From assembly GCA_963514095.1 (NCBI GenBank), contig OY741264.1, positions 10,339,554-10,403,553 on the forward strand: a DNA stretch of 64,000 nucleotides, in the 5' to 3' direction. Both the position numbers and the translations under genes were made by a program. The DNA is from Eutrigla gurnardus. Lineage: Eukaryota; Chordata; Actinopteri; Perciformes; Triglidae. This document shows, one piece after another, positions 1-10,602 of the stretch. The notes under the pieces are model-generated. The model was not told the origin of the DNA. It saw nothing but the letters and a program-made list of their open reading frames with translations, and ran no database searches. Each line of letters opens with the position of its first letter. Position 1 is the first letter of the stretch.

Positions 1-974
1 GGAAAAAAGGGAATGATTGATGGTTTTGGCAAAGCAAAGTAGATAGAGATAAGGACAGCAGGGAAATCGGCGTCGCATTACAATCTGAGCGACTGAGGCG
101 TATTGTAAACTTGCGCCGATATGTTACACACATGCCACACATGTCCTTGCACAGCACATCCTGTGTTGGGTGTGTGAGGCTGTCAGTAACCTCACACATC
201 AAAGGTGGTAAATGTCAGTGTTGATTCCTTACAATCAAACAGAAAGTGTTCTTTTTGTTCGACTACAATGCTGTCACATGACGTGTTTTCCTAATGACAG
301 CTCTCTCTTTCTGCTGCTCCCTCCACACACACATCTTAACTTAAAAATCAAATGCTTGAACAAAACATCTTTAATATATTTATGATTAATGAACCACTAG
401 AGGATGTCTTGAACCAATATTACAATAACTCCATTCATATTTGGCTCAAGTACAATGACAAATTGTCCATGGCAGTGGATGAAATGTGACACCTCTGTCT
501 TCAACCTGGAATGTGAAACACTAACCTGTAAGGTGATCCGGGTAACAGGGGCTGACAAGGTCAGAGATGTGGTCAGGTGCTGGTCAGCACAATTTACTGG
601 TCAGCCTTAAAGATGACCAAACCTGATGAGATGTTGAATTTGGAGAGGCTAGAGAAGATAAGTGTATTTATCTACATTAGGTTATATCAAAGTATCAAAT
701 AGCTTGGGAAACCTCCCCCAAACCTTTCTGGGGTCGGTCTAGTGGGGGGCTTTGTCCAACTCTTTCATTACGCTGTGTTTGGCCACCTGTGCAAAGGTGA
801 GAAAACAACCAGGGTTTGAACATGTATCCCCAAATTTAAAACTGCATTGCTTCTCCCCTCTGGCGAAATTGAATGGCTATTCATCAAATAGATGTTGAAC
901 TATGTCACACAAACAAAACAAAAATTTGGGCTGTGGCACTAGAGAAAAGATAATCATCCACTAAAGTCTGATTA

Positions 975-1071
975 ACCCTCTGGGGACCATGAAAATCCAC
1001 AACATTTTGTGGCAGTCCATCCGGTAGTTGTGGGGATATTTCACCTGGACCAAAGTGGTGGAGTGACATTG
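975..1071 (+). repeat. old teleost dispersed repeat fragment
   Basis: The wording of this segment (ggggaccat, then ggcagtccat, then ggaccaaagtggtgg) matches a degenerate interspersed repeat met very often in percomorph fish introns. I recognise the pattern but cannot assign a family name. It lies immediately upstream of the Tc1-like element. Confidence 0.5.
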
Positions 1072-1109
1072 CTAAACTAAACCTACAACTTTCCCTAACT
1101 GATTTTCCT

Positions 1110-1130
1110 TATATATATACACACACACAC
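1110..1130. repeat. (TA)n(CA)n microsatellite at transposon edge
   Basis: A short TA run turns into a CA run exactly where the left terminal inverted repeat of the neighbouring Tc1-like element would be expected. The terminus therefore seems to have been eroded or overwritten by simple sequence. Confidence 0.8.
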
Positions 1131-1710
1131 CTGCCTTGACTTGCATATGAACTTGAGTAACATCCCATTTTTAATCCATAAGGTTTAATATGATGTCGGT
1201 CCACCCTTTGCAGCTATAACAGCTTCAACTCTTCTGGGAAGGCTTTCCATGAGGTTTAGGAGTGTGTTTATGGGAATTTTTGACCATTCTTCCAGAAGCA
1301 TATTTGTGAGGTCACACACTGATGTTGGACGGGAAGGCCTGACTCTCAGTCTCCACTCTAATTCATCCCAAAGGTGTTCTATCGGGTTGAGGTTAGGACT
1401 CTGTGCAGGCCAGTCAAGTTAATCCACACCGAACACTCTCATCCACGTGTTTATGAGCAAGGCCCATAAGGCTCATAAAGTTGTAATGTTGACATTCCCA
1501 CAAAGTTGGGAGCCTGGAATTGTCCAACATCTTCTTGGTTTGCTGAAGCATTCAGAGTTCCTTTCACTGGAACTAAGGGGCCAAGCCCAGTCCTGAAAAA
1601 CAACCCCACACCATAATCCCCCCTCCACCAAACTTTACACGTGGCCCAATGCAGTCAGATAAGAACCGTTGTCTTGGCAACCACCAAACCCAGACTCGTC
1701 CATCAGATTG

Positions 1711-1968
1711 CTAGTTGGAGAAGCGTGATTCGTCACTCCAGAGAACGTGTCTCCACTGCTCTAGAGTCCAGTGTTGGCGTGCTTTACACCACTGCATCCG
1801 ACGCTTTGCATTGCACTTGCTGATGTATGGCTTGGATGCAGCTTCTAGGCCATGGAAACCCATTCCATGAAGCTCTCTACGCACTGTTCTTGAGCTAATC
1901 TGAAGGACACATGAAGTTTGGAGGTCTGTAGCGATTGACTCTACAGAAAGTTGGCGACCTCTGTGCAC
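1711..1968 (-). pseudogene. Tc1-like transposase fragment (catalytic part)
   Basis: An open 85-codon piece of a Tc1-type transposase. It contains the second DNA-binding region (ISSRTVRRELHGMGF), the linker KRRMQWCKARQHWT and the motif VLWSDESRF, whose Asp corresponds to the first catalytic residue. It begins and ends without the rest of the protein, which normally has about 340 residues. The remainder is frameshifted on both sides, so it cannot make an active enzyme. Confidence 0.88.
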
Positions 1969-2044
1969 TGTGTCTCAGCATCTGCTGACCCCTGCTCCGT
2001 CATTTTACGTGGCCTAACACTTCTTGGCTTGCTGTCGTTCCCAA

Positions 2045-2272
2045 TCACATCCACTTTGTTATAATCCCACTTAGAGTTGACTGTGTAATATTTAGGAGCG
2101 AGGAAATTTCACGACTGGACTTGTTGCACAGGTGGCATCCTATCACAGTACCACGCTGGAATTCACTGAGCTCCTGAGAGCGACCCATTCTTTCACAAAA
2201 GTTTGTAGAAACAGTCTGCATGCCTAGGTGCTTGCTTTTATACACATGTGGCCATGGAAGTGATTGGAACAC
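2045..2272 (-). pseudogene. Tc1-like transposase fragment (N-terminal HTH)
   Basis: This 75-codon piece carries the start of a Tc1-like transposase. The likely native start is the Met of MGRSQELSEF near 2188, followed by a paired-type helix-turn-helix. The residues before that Met translate the 5' untranslated part of the element. A frame break follows the ITKW segment, so it is disconnected from the downstream catalytic fragment. Confidence 0.85.
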
Positions 2273-2533
2273 CTGATTTCAATTATTTGGATGGGTGAGT
2301 GAATACTTTTGGCAATAATTTGGATGATAAGAGCCCTCTAAATCAAGGGTAAGTTTCCCATAGGACACTTCATTGAACCTAGTTGAATGCGCTGAACCAA
2401 GAGCACAGAGTGCACACTGCATCCTATCTGAAACCCATGTGTGACCTCTGGTGTCCTATCCTGGACTGAATGCTTGAACCAACAATAAGCAACAAATCAC
2501 TGTTGATGCCATGCATGCTGGGTATTGGGTTGA

Positions 2534-2836
2534 TTGACCATTTGTTATTGCATTGGCATGAGTGCAAAAGAAGAGCTTCTCACCACGCTGCCATTGAAAG
2601 GACGGATTAAAGGCGAAGATATTTTCTGTGCTTTCATGGAATTTGTTAACAAGAGCCAATTGCCCCTCTTCAAGCTCATCTCCATCATAACGGGTGGCGC
2701 TCCAGTGTTGCTAGGCCGTACCATTGGGTTTGCTGCATTGTTCGAACAAAGTGAATCTTTCCTGAACTTCCTTAATCATCGTCGTACAATTCACCAGCAA
2801 GCGCTGTGTGGGAAGATGCGACGGATGTTGCGATAA
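2534..2836 (+). pseudogene. hAT transposase fragment
   Basis: The longest surviving piece of the hAT relic: 100 codons from the RNase H-like part of the transposase. The usual acidic residue in the ITTDGAP-type block is replaced by Gly in this copy (ITGGAP), consistent with loss of function. The frame stops at 2837 and further homology continues in other frames to about 3660. It is not a host gene. Confidence 0.8.
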
Positions 2837-3734
2837 AGATGGGGTGTTGCGTTCAGGCCAGCGGTCTACAGAGGAGATTATTGCATGCTCAGTTGGAGGA
2901 GACGGGTGCAGAACACACAGACCTGCTGCTGCACCCGGATGTTAGATAGCTAAGCAGAAGTAAATGTTCGGCAAGACTCACTGAGCTGTTGCCTGAAATC
3001 AAAGATTTTCTGCAGCTTTCAAAACATGCAGAATATGCACAGCTACACGACTACCAGGGGCTTTTGGATTTAGCATTCCCCTCTGATTCCTGATTCACTT
3101 AGAGCTACAGGGTAAGGATGAACATGTCACCAACGCGATCAGTTGAGTGAACACATTTCAAAGCGAGCTACAGCTGCTGTCAGGGAGGCTGCAATGCCGT
3201 CACCTTTGGAACTTTCCCTACTTGCATTCAGAACTTCAACGTCGGGGCGAAGACTTTTTGTGCAGCTTGACAATAGCACATTACGAGGAGTTCAGAGCAT
3301 CAGAATCCGACAACCGTCAGAATTTGACAAGCGTTTCACTGACTTTGCATCCATCAAGCCCATAGCCAGCTATCTGTGTTTTCCATTCGGTGCAAGTATT
3401 GATGTGGGTTGCAGTATCACTGTTCCACCTGGATAGCTCTGCTGCTGAGAATGAGACTCAGGTCACAAGTAGCCATACTTAGAAGATGTGCCTTGAACCT
3501 GACAGCACTTTCTCGATCAACCCGTTGTGCGAATCTGCTTTCTGTCATATGACAGTCATCAAGTCAAAGCACGGATCCACAATGACGATGACCAGCTGGT
3601 GGCCTGCTTGCAACCAACTCCTACTGCCCTGACTACGACAAACTAGCTGCCTCCTCCCTATTTGGACTAGTAGATCACGGTTGACTTGCAACTTTAAAAG
3701 TAGATCTTAGTTCAGAAAAGGTTGGGCACCCCTG
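2534..3734 (+). mobile_element. decayed hAT-family transposase copy
   Basis: The plus strand carries remnants of a hAT-type transposase of the kind often annotated in fish as GTF2IRD2-like or SCAN domain-containing protein 3-like. One frame at 2534-2836 reads MSAKEELLTTLPLKGRIKGE followed by a segment with GRTIGF; in relatives this region includes a TTDGAP block, here changed to ITGGAP. A second piece at 3147-3250 holds FQSELQLLSGRLQCRHL, and 3590-3660 resembles the C-terminal dimerisation end. The frames are interrupted by several shifts and stops. The right end at 3721-3734 (gttgggcacccctg) looks like a hAT terminal inverted repeat; I could not find the left end, so the copy is probably 5'-truncated. 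It lies about 200 bp from the Tc1-like fossil. Confidence 0.8.
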
Positions 3735-4957
3735 CTCTGAATGTTCACAGATTAATATTGATTAATACATATTCATGTACCAGGTTCTGGATAATGTGTG
3801 TGTGTCTGGGGGGAGGGGGCATCATTAATCTGAATTTTATTAATTTTATGATAGTCTATATCCTCTTGTCATTACAGGGACAGTGCTTAGTCTCTCTGAC
3901 TCTGATTCAAAACGCATAACATTACCAAGCTAAAGATATAATATGGAATAATATCCAGGCTAAGCTTTGTACAATAACCCCCTGGACATTTGAGACCGTT
4001 GGACCATTAATTGAAATTAGATCTTAATAAATGACACTAAGAATGAAAAATTAGTTCTCAAGTAGTGTGAAGTAAGAATGAATGGGCGCGTGCAGTCTTC
4101 CCTTGGATAACATGTTATTATCAGAGCAACAGCGAGGTCACCTTTATTCATCATGATAATTATTTACAGTAATTATGCCAAATATCAAAGGAGCGCTTTG
4201 TAACTGTTCTCAGAGAAAATTGATTCCTCACACAGAATTACTTCAAGGGTACTAACACATTTTCTATTTTGCATACAATATGGAAATAAAAAAGTCCAAC
4301 CTCAGTTACGACTGGCACTCATGTGGTGGTTCTCATCACTGTTTTCATATTGATTATTTTTTACTTTTTATTCAGTATGCTTTTGCCTTGGAGAAAAAAT
4401 TATCTCAAGGTGACCGAATGTTAATAATAATTATCATAAGTCATAGTTATAGCAGCTTTATAGAACAACCTTACAGAATGTTTCAAAAGTAAGACGCATC
4501 AAATTAATCAATACAACAAATCGAATGGTTACCATGAGATTAATTTTAAGGAATTCTCTAAAAGACAGTTTTACACAGCCTGAGGACCTTGAAAGGGTTG
4601 TAACAACTATTTTAGAAATACAGTACAGCACATTTACTGAGCTTGAAAACATTTCCTCTTGAGGATATTCACAAACACACAACACAGTTAAAGAACAGTG
4701 ACTTCAAATCGTGTTTGTACAGTGGGAGTCAACAAATACAACAAGCTCAGACTGTCGGCCAGTTCTTGTAAAATATTCCTTCATGTTTATTAATAGACGC
4801 AGTATGAATGTGTGGGTTTATTTTCTCACATCATGAATGTTCAAACTATTAGCAGGCTTTTGTCCATTGTGTGACCTGTCGCTCCAACTGCGTTTTGGTC
4901 ATTATTTTTACGTGTCTTCTTTGGTTTGTACTGTGAAAAAATTCCACAATTCTCACA

Positions 4958-5068
4958 GTGTGATATGTGTGTATCACACTGTATGTCATATGTGTGTATC
5001 ACACTGTATGTCATATGTGTGTATCACACTGTATATCATATGTGTGTATCACACTGCATGTCATATGT
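4958..5068 (+). repeat. 25-bp minisatellite, about 4 copies
   Basis: The block tatgtcatatgtgtgtatca followed by cactg recurs with a period of exactly 25 bp; its cacact ends fall at 4980, 5005, 5030 and 5055. The copies are nearly identical, differing at one or two bases each. Each unit also contains a short inverted pair, gtgtgat and atcacac. The open frames across it are by-products of the repeat, because 25 is not a multiple of three and the same DNA reads in all three frames in turn. Confidence 0.92.
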
Positions 5069-6841
5069 CGAAAAGGCAGTTCAATACGCAGGCAATGACA
5101 CTTTTGTGAAATCTTTTGGTAAATAGTATGTTCCTGTCTCTGTTTCATAGAATTTGATAGTGATTTTCCATTTCCTTGCAACATCCACGTTGCCTTTTCC
5201 AACTTTTTTAGATTTGTACAATCCTGATGACTTGAGATATTTGGATGATTCCTAAATTTATTGTGTCAGTAAGAAGCATACACCCATGGACCGACATGTT
5301 TCCAAGTATTAAGACCCTTCAGGCCGGATATCTAAATGTTATCCAAGGTCAATAAATTGCAATGATAATTCCCTGGCCAAGTATGTGTTTTGGCCAGTGG
5401 AGAGCAGTTCACTCTTCATGAGTTGGCAAGCTGTAGCTGCTAAGGGCATTTCTCAGTTCAGTCTGTTTTCCAGGTAAAATGGCTTGAAACGACATAAAGA
5501 CCCAACAGTTATGCAAGAGAAGACTGGTGATTAATTTGGTGTACTTGCTCATTAGCTCAAGGACTCTTGGGTTCAGATTATATAACTCTAAACTTTGCTC
5601 AACTACTTGAACTTTGTACTTACACTTGATCTGAAAATAAGCAATTGAAACTTTTTAAAAGTAGACTGTTAAAGCAAAGGCTGCTGCTGTTTAATAAATA
5701 GTATTACAATGCCAGTTCAGTCATTTCCCTCTCGAGATTTTACCACATTGATTTAAAAAGGATTGTTTTTCAAGCACACACAGGCATTGTAAACACCAAA
5801 GACAACTAAAAGTCCTCCAAGTGCTGCTCCTCAGACCGAACAGGATCACCCAACCAACATCGCCATTGTGAGTCAGCAGTCAGACTCCTGTGGATAAGAT
5901 GACATTATGTAATGATTATACATTGTTGCAGAGATCTATCATCATGCTGTTTGGATGCAACATCCTGACACTTCACATGTTTCTGTTTCTTAGTCCACGG
6001 AGGCCTGAATTACAGAAGAACATTGAAGTCGGTCATTTGACATCATTTTAATCTGAAAAAAAGCTTCATTTAATCAGACAACCCCTGTGTATTGTTTGCG
6101 CTGTCAGTCACCACTGCCTGGAAGTAAAACCATATCACAGCCTTTATTTTATCAGGTTAAATGATCTAACTCATCTCACGTCATGGGACTCAATTAGTCT
6201 TTAAAACCTCATCATTTTGATCAGAATTTTCTTCCAACCTCAATAAATGAAAATCTTAGTCCAATCTTGTTTTACTGATTTTTTTTTCTCATGCTTATAA
6301 TTGTATTGGACTTGCTCATAATATATCAACTATGCAGACATGAAGAAATATTTTTAAAACTGTATTCTGCGGACATATGGGGAGGCAACTTTATATTCCT
6401 TTCCTTTTCCTTCTAGAACGTCAGGTAGCCTGAAGATCAACAACTTTGCAGAAAGGTCATGATTTGCATTCTCAAACAAAACCTAATCACATAAAGATGA
6501 GAACACATTGGTCTTCATTCTTGCCAAGTATTCAACGACTTCTTTGAAATTTAAATATATGTATGAGTCTTTTTATACATAACTACAGTAAATAATATGC
6601 GTCATATTGTGTTGCTTTAGTGAATTATCCGGAGAGCTACTTAAATGGTAACACAGATATAAAATTGCACGGCCAATACACAGGGGCTTACGTGTCCTTG
6701 ATTCGGGTCCAATTGGAAAAATGGAATGAAAAAGGCCCCGCAGGCACTTAATATATAAACAAATGTGGGTGTAATGGCATGTTACTCAGTTGCAAAGAAA
6801 CTAGAGTGAGTGACTAGGGACTGACCTTCTACCCGTTTTAG

Positions 6842-6874
6842 GTGTCAACAGAGAAAGAGAGTATTGCAGAGAAG
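6842..6874 (+). other. gpc6: candidate 33-nt cassette microexon in intron 2
   Basis: A pyrimidine-rich stretch ending in ttctacccgttttag is followed by 33 nt and then a near-consensus donor, aag|gtgagt. The length keeps the frame. Read in the phase of intron 2 (one base carried in) it would add eleven codons (roughly GVNREREYCRE) with no stop before exon 3. I know of no such exon in other glypican-6 genes, so this may be a chance pseudo-exon. Confidence 0.2.
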
Positions 6875-7639
6875 GTGAGTCAGAGGGATTCTAGAGCAGT
6901 TTAACTAACTCCCACTAGTATTGTAAGTGGTGGGAAGACCAAACCTCCGTCACCACGCAGATGTGGTTTAAATACAGGACGTTTCTTGGGCACTCACACT
7001 GACGGTTGCAGAAGAGTGGATTATCATGGTTCAGAGCACACCAGTACGATAGGGTTTCATTAAGTTTGTGTCCACCAGTATAATTAAATATAAAAAAGAT
7101 GCTAAAATGAATTATTTTTAACCATTTTTCACTGCACGTTGAATGTTCTTTCATCCGTCGAACTGAACCACAATTAAATATGAAATAGTTTTACATTTTT
7201 TTCCCTCATGTTTTGAATGTTTCAAACATGGGTTATTCTCATTTCCCTTGATTGTATACATCACAGCACGCCCTCACCATCAACAGTGCTGATTCATCCT
7301 TCCTTATGGTTTAGTCATATCACAGGAGGGAAATGTATTATTAGAAGGAGATATGTACACCGTGTAGCTGTGTGACAGTTATCATTAACAATGCAACGAA
7401 GTGTCAGACACCCAGATGCACCCGACCAGGAGCAGAGTCCCCGTGTGGTTTGTTAGCAGGCATGACATGTGAAATGTCTGCAGCTTGAAGGGAGAATATT
7501 TGGCATTTGTGCATGTGGAGATCTCATGATCTTTCCGACTTTTATGCCTGTGGATTCAAGAACATGGCATGCTCAGTTTCAGTGAGACTCCCCAGCTAAT
7601 GCTGTTTTTTTCCCTCTTTTATTTTCATCTTTGTTGGCT

Positions 7640-7900
7640 GTGGTAATGCTCAAGAGACCCGAGGCCAGAACTACGAGGCGAGTTCAACATACCCGGGGTA
7701 TGTTTTTGTTATCTGGCTTAACCGACGGTAACAACAGTGATCCTGCTAGGCGCTCCTATGATGGTGGCTATCAGCTCGCTAAATCAACCCAGATTTCTCA
7801 GTCTGGCTGCAAGCATGTTCACATAAAAGCAGTGAGCTGTGTGCAGCATATGACCAATCACAAGTCTCCTGGCAGTAGAACCAACTATAGTTAGGAGATA
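7640..7900. repeat. possible old dispersed repeat
   Basis: The segment around ccagaactacgaggcgagtt and cccggggtatg resembles sequence I associate with interspersed repeats in fish genomes, and it is richer in GC than its surroundings. It holds an 87-codon open frame with no recognisable domain. The assignment is weak and the ends are unknown. Confidence 0.25.
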
Positions 7901-8084
7901 AATATAAAGAACTTAAAGACTAATCCCGGCTAAAAGTAAACAGCTGGAAGATGCTGGAAAGACAGTGAATGTGTGAATAAACAGGCACTGTCCCATCTAA
8001 GGCACGAGCAGATCTCATTATAATTACATTCATGTATTGTATGCAGTTATTGTGTTGCTTAGATGTATTCTATTAGAAAAGTGT

Positions 8085-8115
8085 ACTTTATTCATCCCCT
8101 TGGAGTAATTAACTT
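8085..8115. repeat. retroelement-like scrap
   Basis: The short text actttattcatccccttgg resembles the 'tttattgatcccc' signature often seen in fish retroelement 3' ends. Only about 30 bp can be recognised. Confidence 0.35.
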
Positions 8116-8189
8116 ACCAGCTGCAACCCCGGCCACATGAAACGGACTTGGAAGCAAATAAAAAAAGTATGAAACGGACGGATCAAGGG

Positions 8190-8600
8190 CACTCTGTCAG
8201 ATTTTGAATGTTTACAACTCTCACACTCCTCCCCCACGACCACCGAGCTCCTCCCCCTCGACTTCATGCCCTTTGAAATCCCTTAGATCACGCCACATTT
8301 GAAACGCGGGTCCGATGTTGACTCTGGTTTTATCACGGGCACCGTCGCAATCTTTCTATTTTCCTTATTTTCCACGGGTGTTTTCTTTTCCTTGGTTGTT
8401 TTGGACCTCCTCATTTCGGTTTTTAACCGAGGAATTGGAAGCTTGTTCCTACTTCCCCCTGCCTCCCCCCTGTGCGTGCTGATTGGACAGGAAGACCCGG
8501 GCTTTGTTGATATTTTGCAAAACAAACAACAGGCTCCACGTGCATGTAGAGGCCCTTTTTTTTTATAAAACCGGATGATTTATGTTGTTCTATCGGAGCA
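8190..8600 (+). promoter_or_regulatory. promoter-like island inside intron 2
   Basis: This block is markedly richer in GC and CpG than the flanking intron. It holds pyrimidine-rich CCTCCCCC-type stretches (8226-8262 and 8452-8470), an inverted CCAAT box (gattgg, 8481-8486), a CACGTG E-box (8537-8542) and a TATAAAA (8564-8570), in that order and at spacings usual for a TATA promoter. If used, transcription would start near 8595, in the direction of exon 3 at 10211. No coding sequence of known type is seen here; the overlapping 89- and 80-codon frames on the two strands look accidental. This could be an alternative promoter, an enhancer or a transposon-derived promoter. The function is inferred only. 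Confidence 0.3.
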
Positions 8601-10210
8601 TAGTGTCGGCTTCAGTGAATATGATAAAAAAAATGTTGCCGACTGGGACTTTAAAGTTGTACTTTTACGAGTTATATTTACAAGAAAAAAATGTCAAATT
8701 TACAAAAAGAAAAATGTCAAATTAATGAGGAAAAATATAATTGGGTATTGTGCCAAAAAAGTGTGGATAAAAGAACAAATAACAAGAACTGTCCCTGCAA
8801 TCTCTTGAGCTGTGAAAGCCCCGGGTCGCATCGGTCAACGCCACAAAATTATAATCTGATTTGTTTATCTACTGCAGGCATCTAACACGACAAGTGAGGT
8901 TTTTTTCTTGCAGATTTATGACTTCCCACATGACACATTTATTCAAAGGATATTAAATTGTTACCATAGTTTTAGATGAAAACAGTTTCACCTAAATCTT
9001 TCAATCAATTTCTAACATTACACAATCCTGAGCTTTCAAATTCTATGAATTAATTGTAACTATTTTGACTTAAAAAGTATTATTCTGAGATAAATTAACT
9101 TTGATATCCAAACTTAAACCATTAATAAACATTAAATCTAATGTCAGATCAACTCAAATTGCTTCTTCCCTGCTTTCTAGTTAATTAAAGTGAGTTTCAA
9201 TTAATTGGAACTTAAATCAGCTTTTTAGATACTGTATTAAACTAAGCTATATGAAACTTTTAAATTTAACAACCCTTTTTTTATAGTTAAACTTCATCAT
9301 TATACATGAGCTCAGTCTAAACAGTCTAGGACTGTGTGGGATTGTTGACAATGGAGAAGAAATGTCGTTCCGCACTCGGTAGCGCACCATCGCAAACGTT
9401 TGTCAGTCAACAGTTGCCGTGGGTAAAAAAGCCCACGCAGAGGCTGAGACAATTTTTCCACAGATACACTGAATAACTATAGTTCCTTGTCCTTGACAAG
9501 TGAGGATGTTTGTCACAATTCAGATCAGCTGTTCAGGAATGGCACATTTAATACAAAGTACATTTGTTATCAAGTTTTATTTTTGAATGACAGCCAGTTC
9601 ACTGAATTGACAGCAAACATAATAAATAGAGCAGATGTGCTTGTCTCTTGTCGCTTGTCTCATTTCATTTTATGTTTAACATCCCCGTTGGATAATTCAA
9701 AGCGAAGTAAGCCTCTTTCAATATACTGTAACACTATATTCAATTATAGGCTCATAGGCCAGATGATGTGGTGGACAAATAAATAGTTTCAGGGAGGAAG
9801 TAATGTGTCTGGGAATAATGCTGGGTACTCAGGATGATAATGTATACTAGTGTCCGTGTCTAAAAGTTATGAATATTTTGTTACAGTATGCAATCAGAAC
9901 CTTTACATTAATCATTCATAGTCCTTGCGGCCCATTATTTCTGCCACTAAATTATTAATGCTTTGGACTGACTTTCTTCACATAATCAAGTAGCTATTGT
10001 TGGCTGCTATACGTTGGTCCAGTGAAGGCAGACAAAGCCATAAAATCAGACACTTAAGTACAACAACGTTCTGGTTTCTCCCTTTTGTCTGATTTATTGT
10101 ATTATTTATATAAGACATCAGATACTGTAACTATCGGCCCAATGACCCAGCTCGTTGTCTCTTCTGTCTCCCCGTCCCCTGCCAAAAAAAAATCCCATCC
10201 TTCCATCTAG

Positions 10211-10602
10211 AGTTTTTCTTGGAGCTGCTGGACAATTCTGAGAAGTCTCTCAACAGCGTGTTCACACGGACGTACGGGAAGCTGTATATGCAGAACTCGG
10301 AGGTGTTCCAGGACCTGTTCACTGAGCTGAAGCGCTACTACACGGGGGGCAACGTCAACCTGGAGGAGATGCTCAATGACTTCTGGTCCAGGCTGCTGGA
10401 GCGCATGTTCCAGTTGCTCAACTCCCAGTACCACTTCACAGACGACTACTTGGAGTGTGTCAGTAAATACACGGATCAGCTGAAGCCCTTTGGAGATGTG
10501 CCCAGGAAGCTGAAGGCCCAGGTCACCAGGGCCTTCATCGCCGCCCGGACCTTCGTCCAGGGGCTCATGGTGGGTCGGGAGATCGCCAACAGGGTCGCTA
10601 AG
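10211..10602 (+). CDS. gpc6: glypican-6 exon 3 (core domain)
   Basis: This exon encodes residues 1-130 of the visible part of a glypican, a GPI-anchored heparan sulfate proteoglycan that modulates Wnt, Hedgehog, BMP and FGF signalling at the cell surface. It begins two bases into a codon after ctag, continues FFLELLDNSEKSLNSVFTRT and ends AAG|gtcagt at phase 0. Diagnostic text such as TELKRYYTGGNVNLEEML, ERMFQLLNSQYHF and YTDQLKPFGDVPRKLK belongs to the alpha-helical N-lobe shared by glypicans 4 and 6. EVFQDLFTELKRYYTGG and FVQGLMVGREIANRV favour glypican-6 over glypican-4. One conserved cysteine (YLECVSKY) lies in it. The exon is far richer in GC than the intron around it. The 135-codon frame on the opposite strand is its shadow. 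The gene starts upstream of the window, so no start codon or signal peptide is visible. Confidence 0.96.

Larger units (their letters stand above)
1127..2320 (-). mobile_element. decayed Tc1-like (Tc1/mariner) DNA transposon
   Basis: Read on the minus strand, this segment encodes broken pieces of a Tc1-family transposase. Positions 2045-2190 give the N-terminal helix-turn-helix region (GRSQELSEFQRGTVIG and, further on, SSREISSLLNITQST). Positions 1711-1968 give a middle block with RRELHGMGFHG and the WSDES segment carrying the first acidic catalytic residue of the DDE/D triad. The blocks are in different frames with stops between them, and 1190-1690 carries the C-terminal region only as nucleotide similarity. 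The order on the minus strand (helix-turn-helix, then catalytic domain) is as in intact Tc1 transposases. The right end near 2290-2318 looks like a Tc1 terminus; the left terminus is lost in simple sequence. The element is dead. It inserted in intron 2 in antisense to gpc6. The boundaries are approximate. Confidence 0.88.
1..10210 (+). other. gpc6: gpc6 intron 2 (3' part)
   Basis: This stretch lies upstream of the first visible coding exon and ends in the acceptor ctag at 10207-10210. It is inferred to be intron 2 because the first exon begins inside a codon (phase 1) at the position where vertebrate GPC6 exon 3 starts. It contains an old teleost repeat (975-1071), a Tc1-like fossil, a hAT fossil, a 25-bp minisatellite, a retroelement-like scrap near 8085 and a promoter-like island, each listed separately. 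In 1-970, 3740-4950, 5070-7600 and 8600-10200 I see only AT-rich sequence with short chance open frames and no recognisable gene. Confidence 0.8.

Noticed and set aside
2534..3436. A host GTF2I-repeat-like gene
   Set aside because: The homology is to a hAT transposase commonly misannotated under that name. Frames are broken and a hAT-like terminus follows.
4958..5068. CRISPR array
   Set aside because: The units are contiguous with no unique spacers, and the setting is a vertebrate intron.
4837..5126. Frames with repeated Cys/His/Tyr peptides
   Set aside because: They translate a 25-bp minisatellite in successive frames. They are not a zinc-finger or toxin-like protein.
8283..8568. 89-codon plus and 80-codon minus frames
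   Set aside because: Mutually overlapping frames in a GC-rich, promoter-like block, with no family match. The block is better viewed as regulatory.
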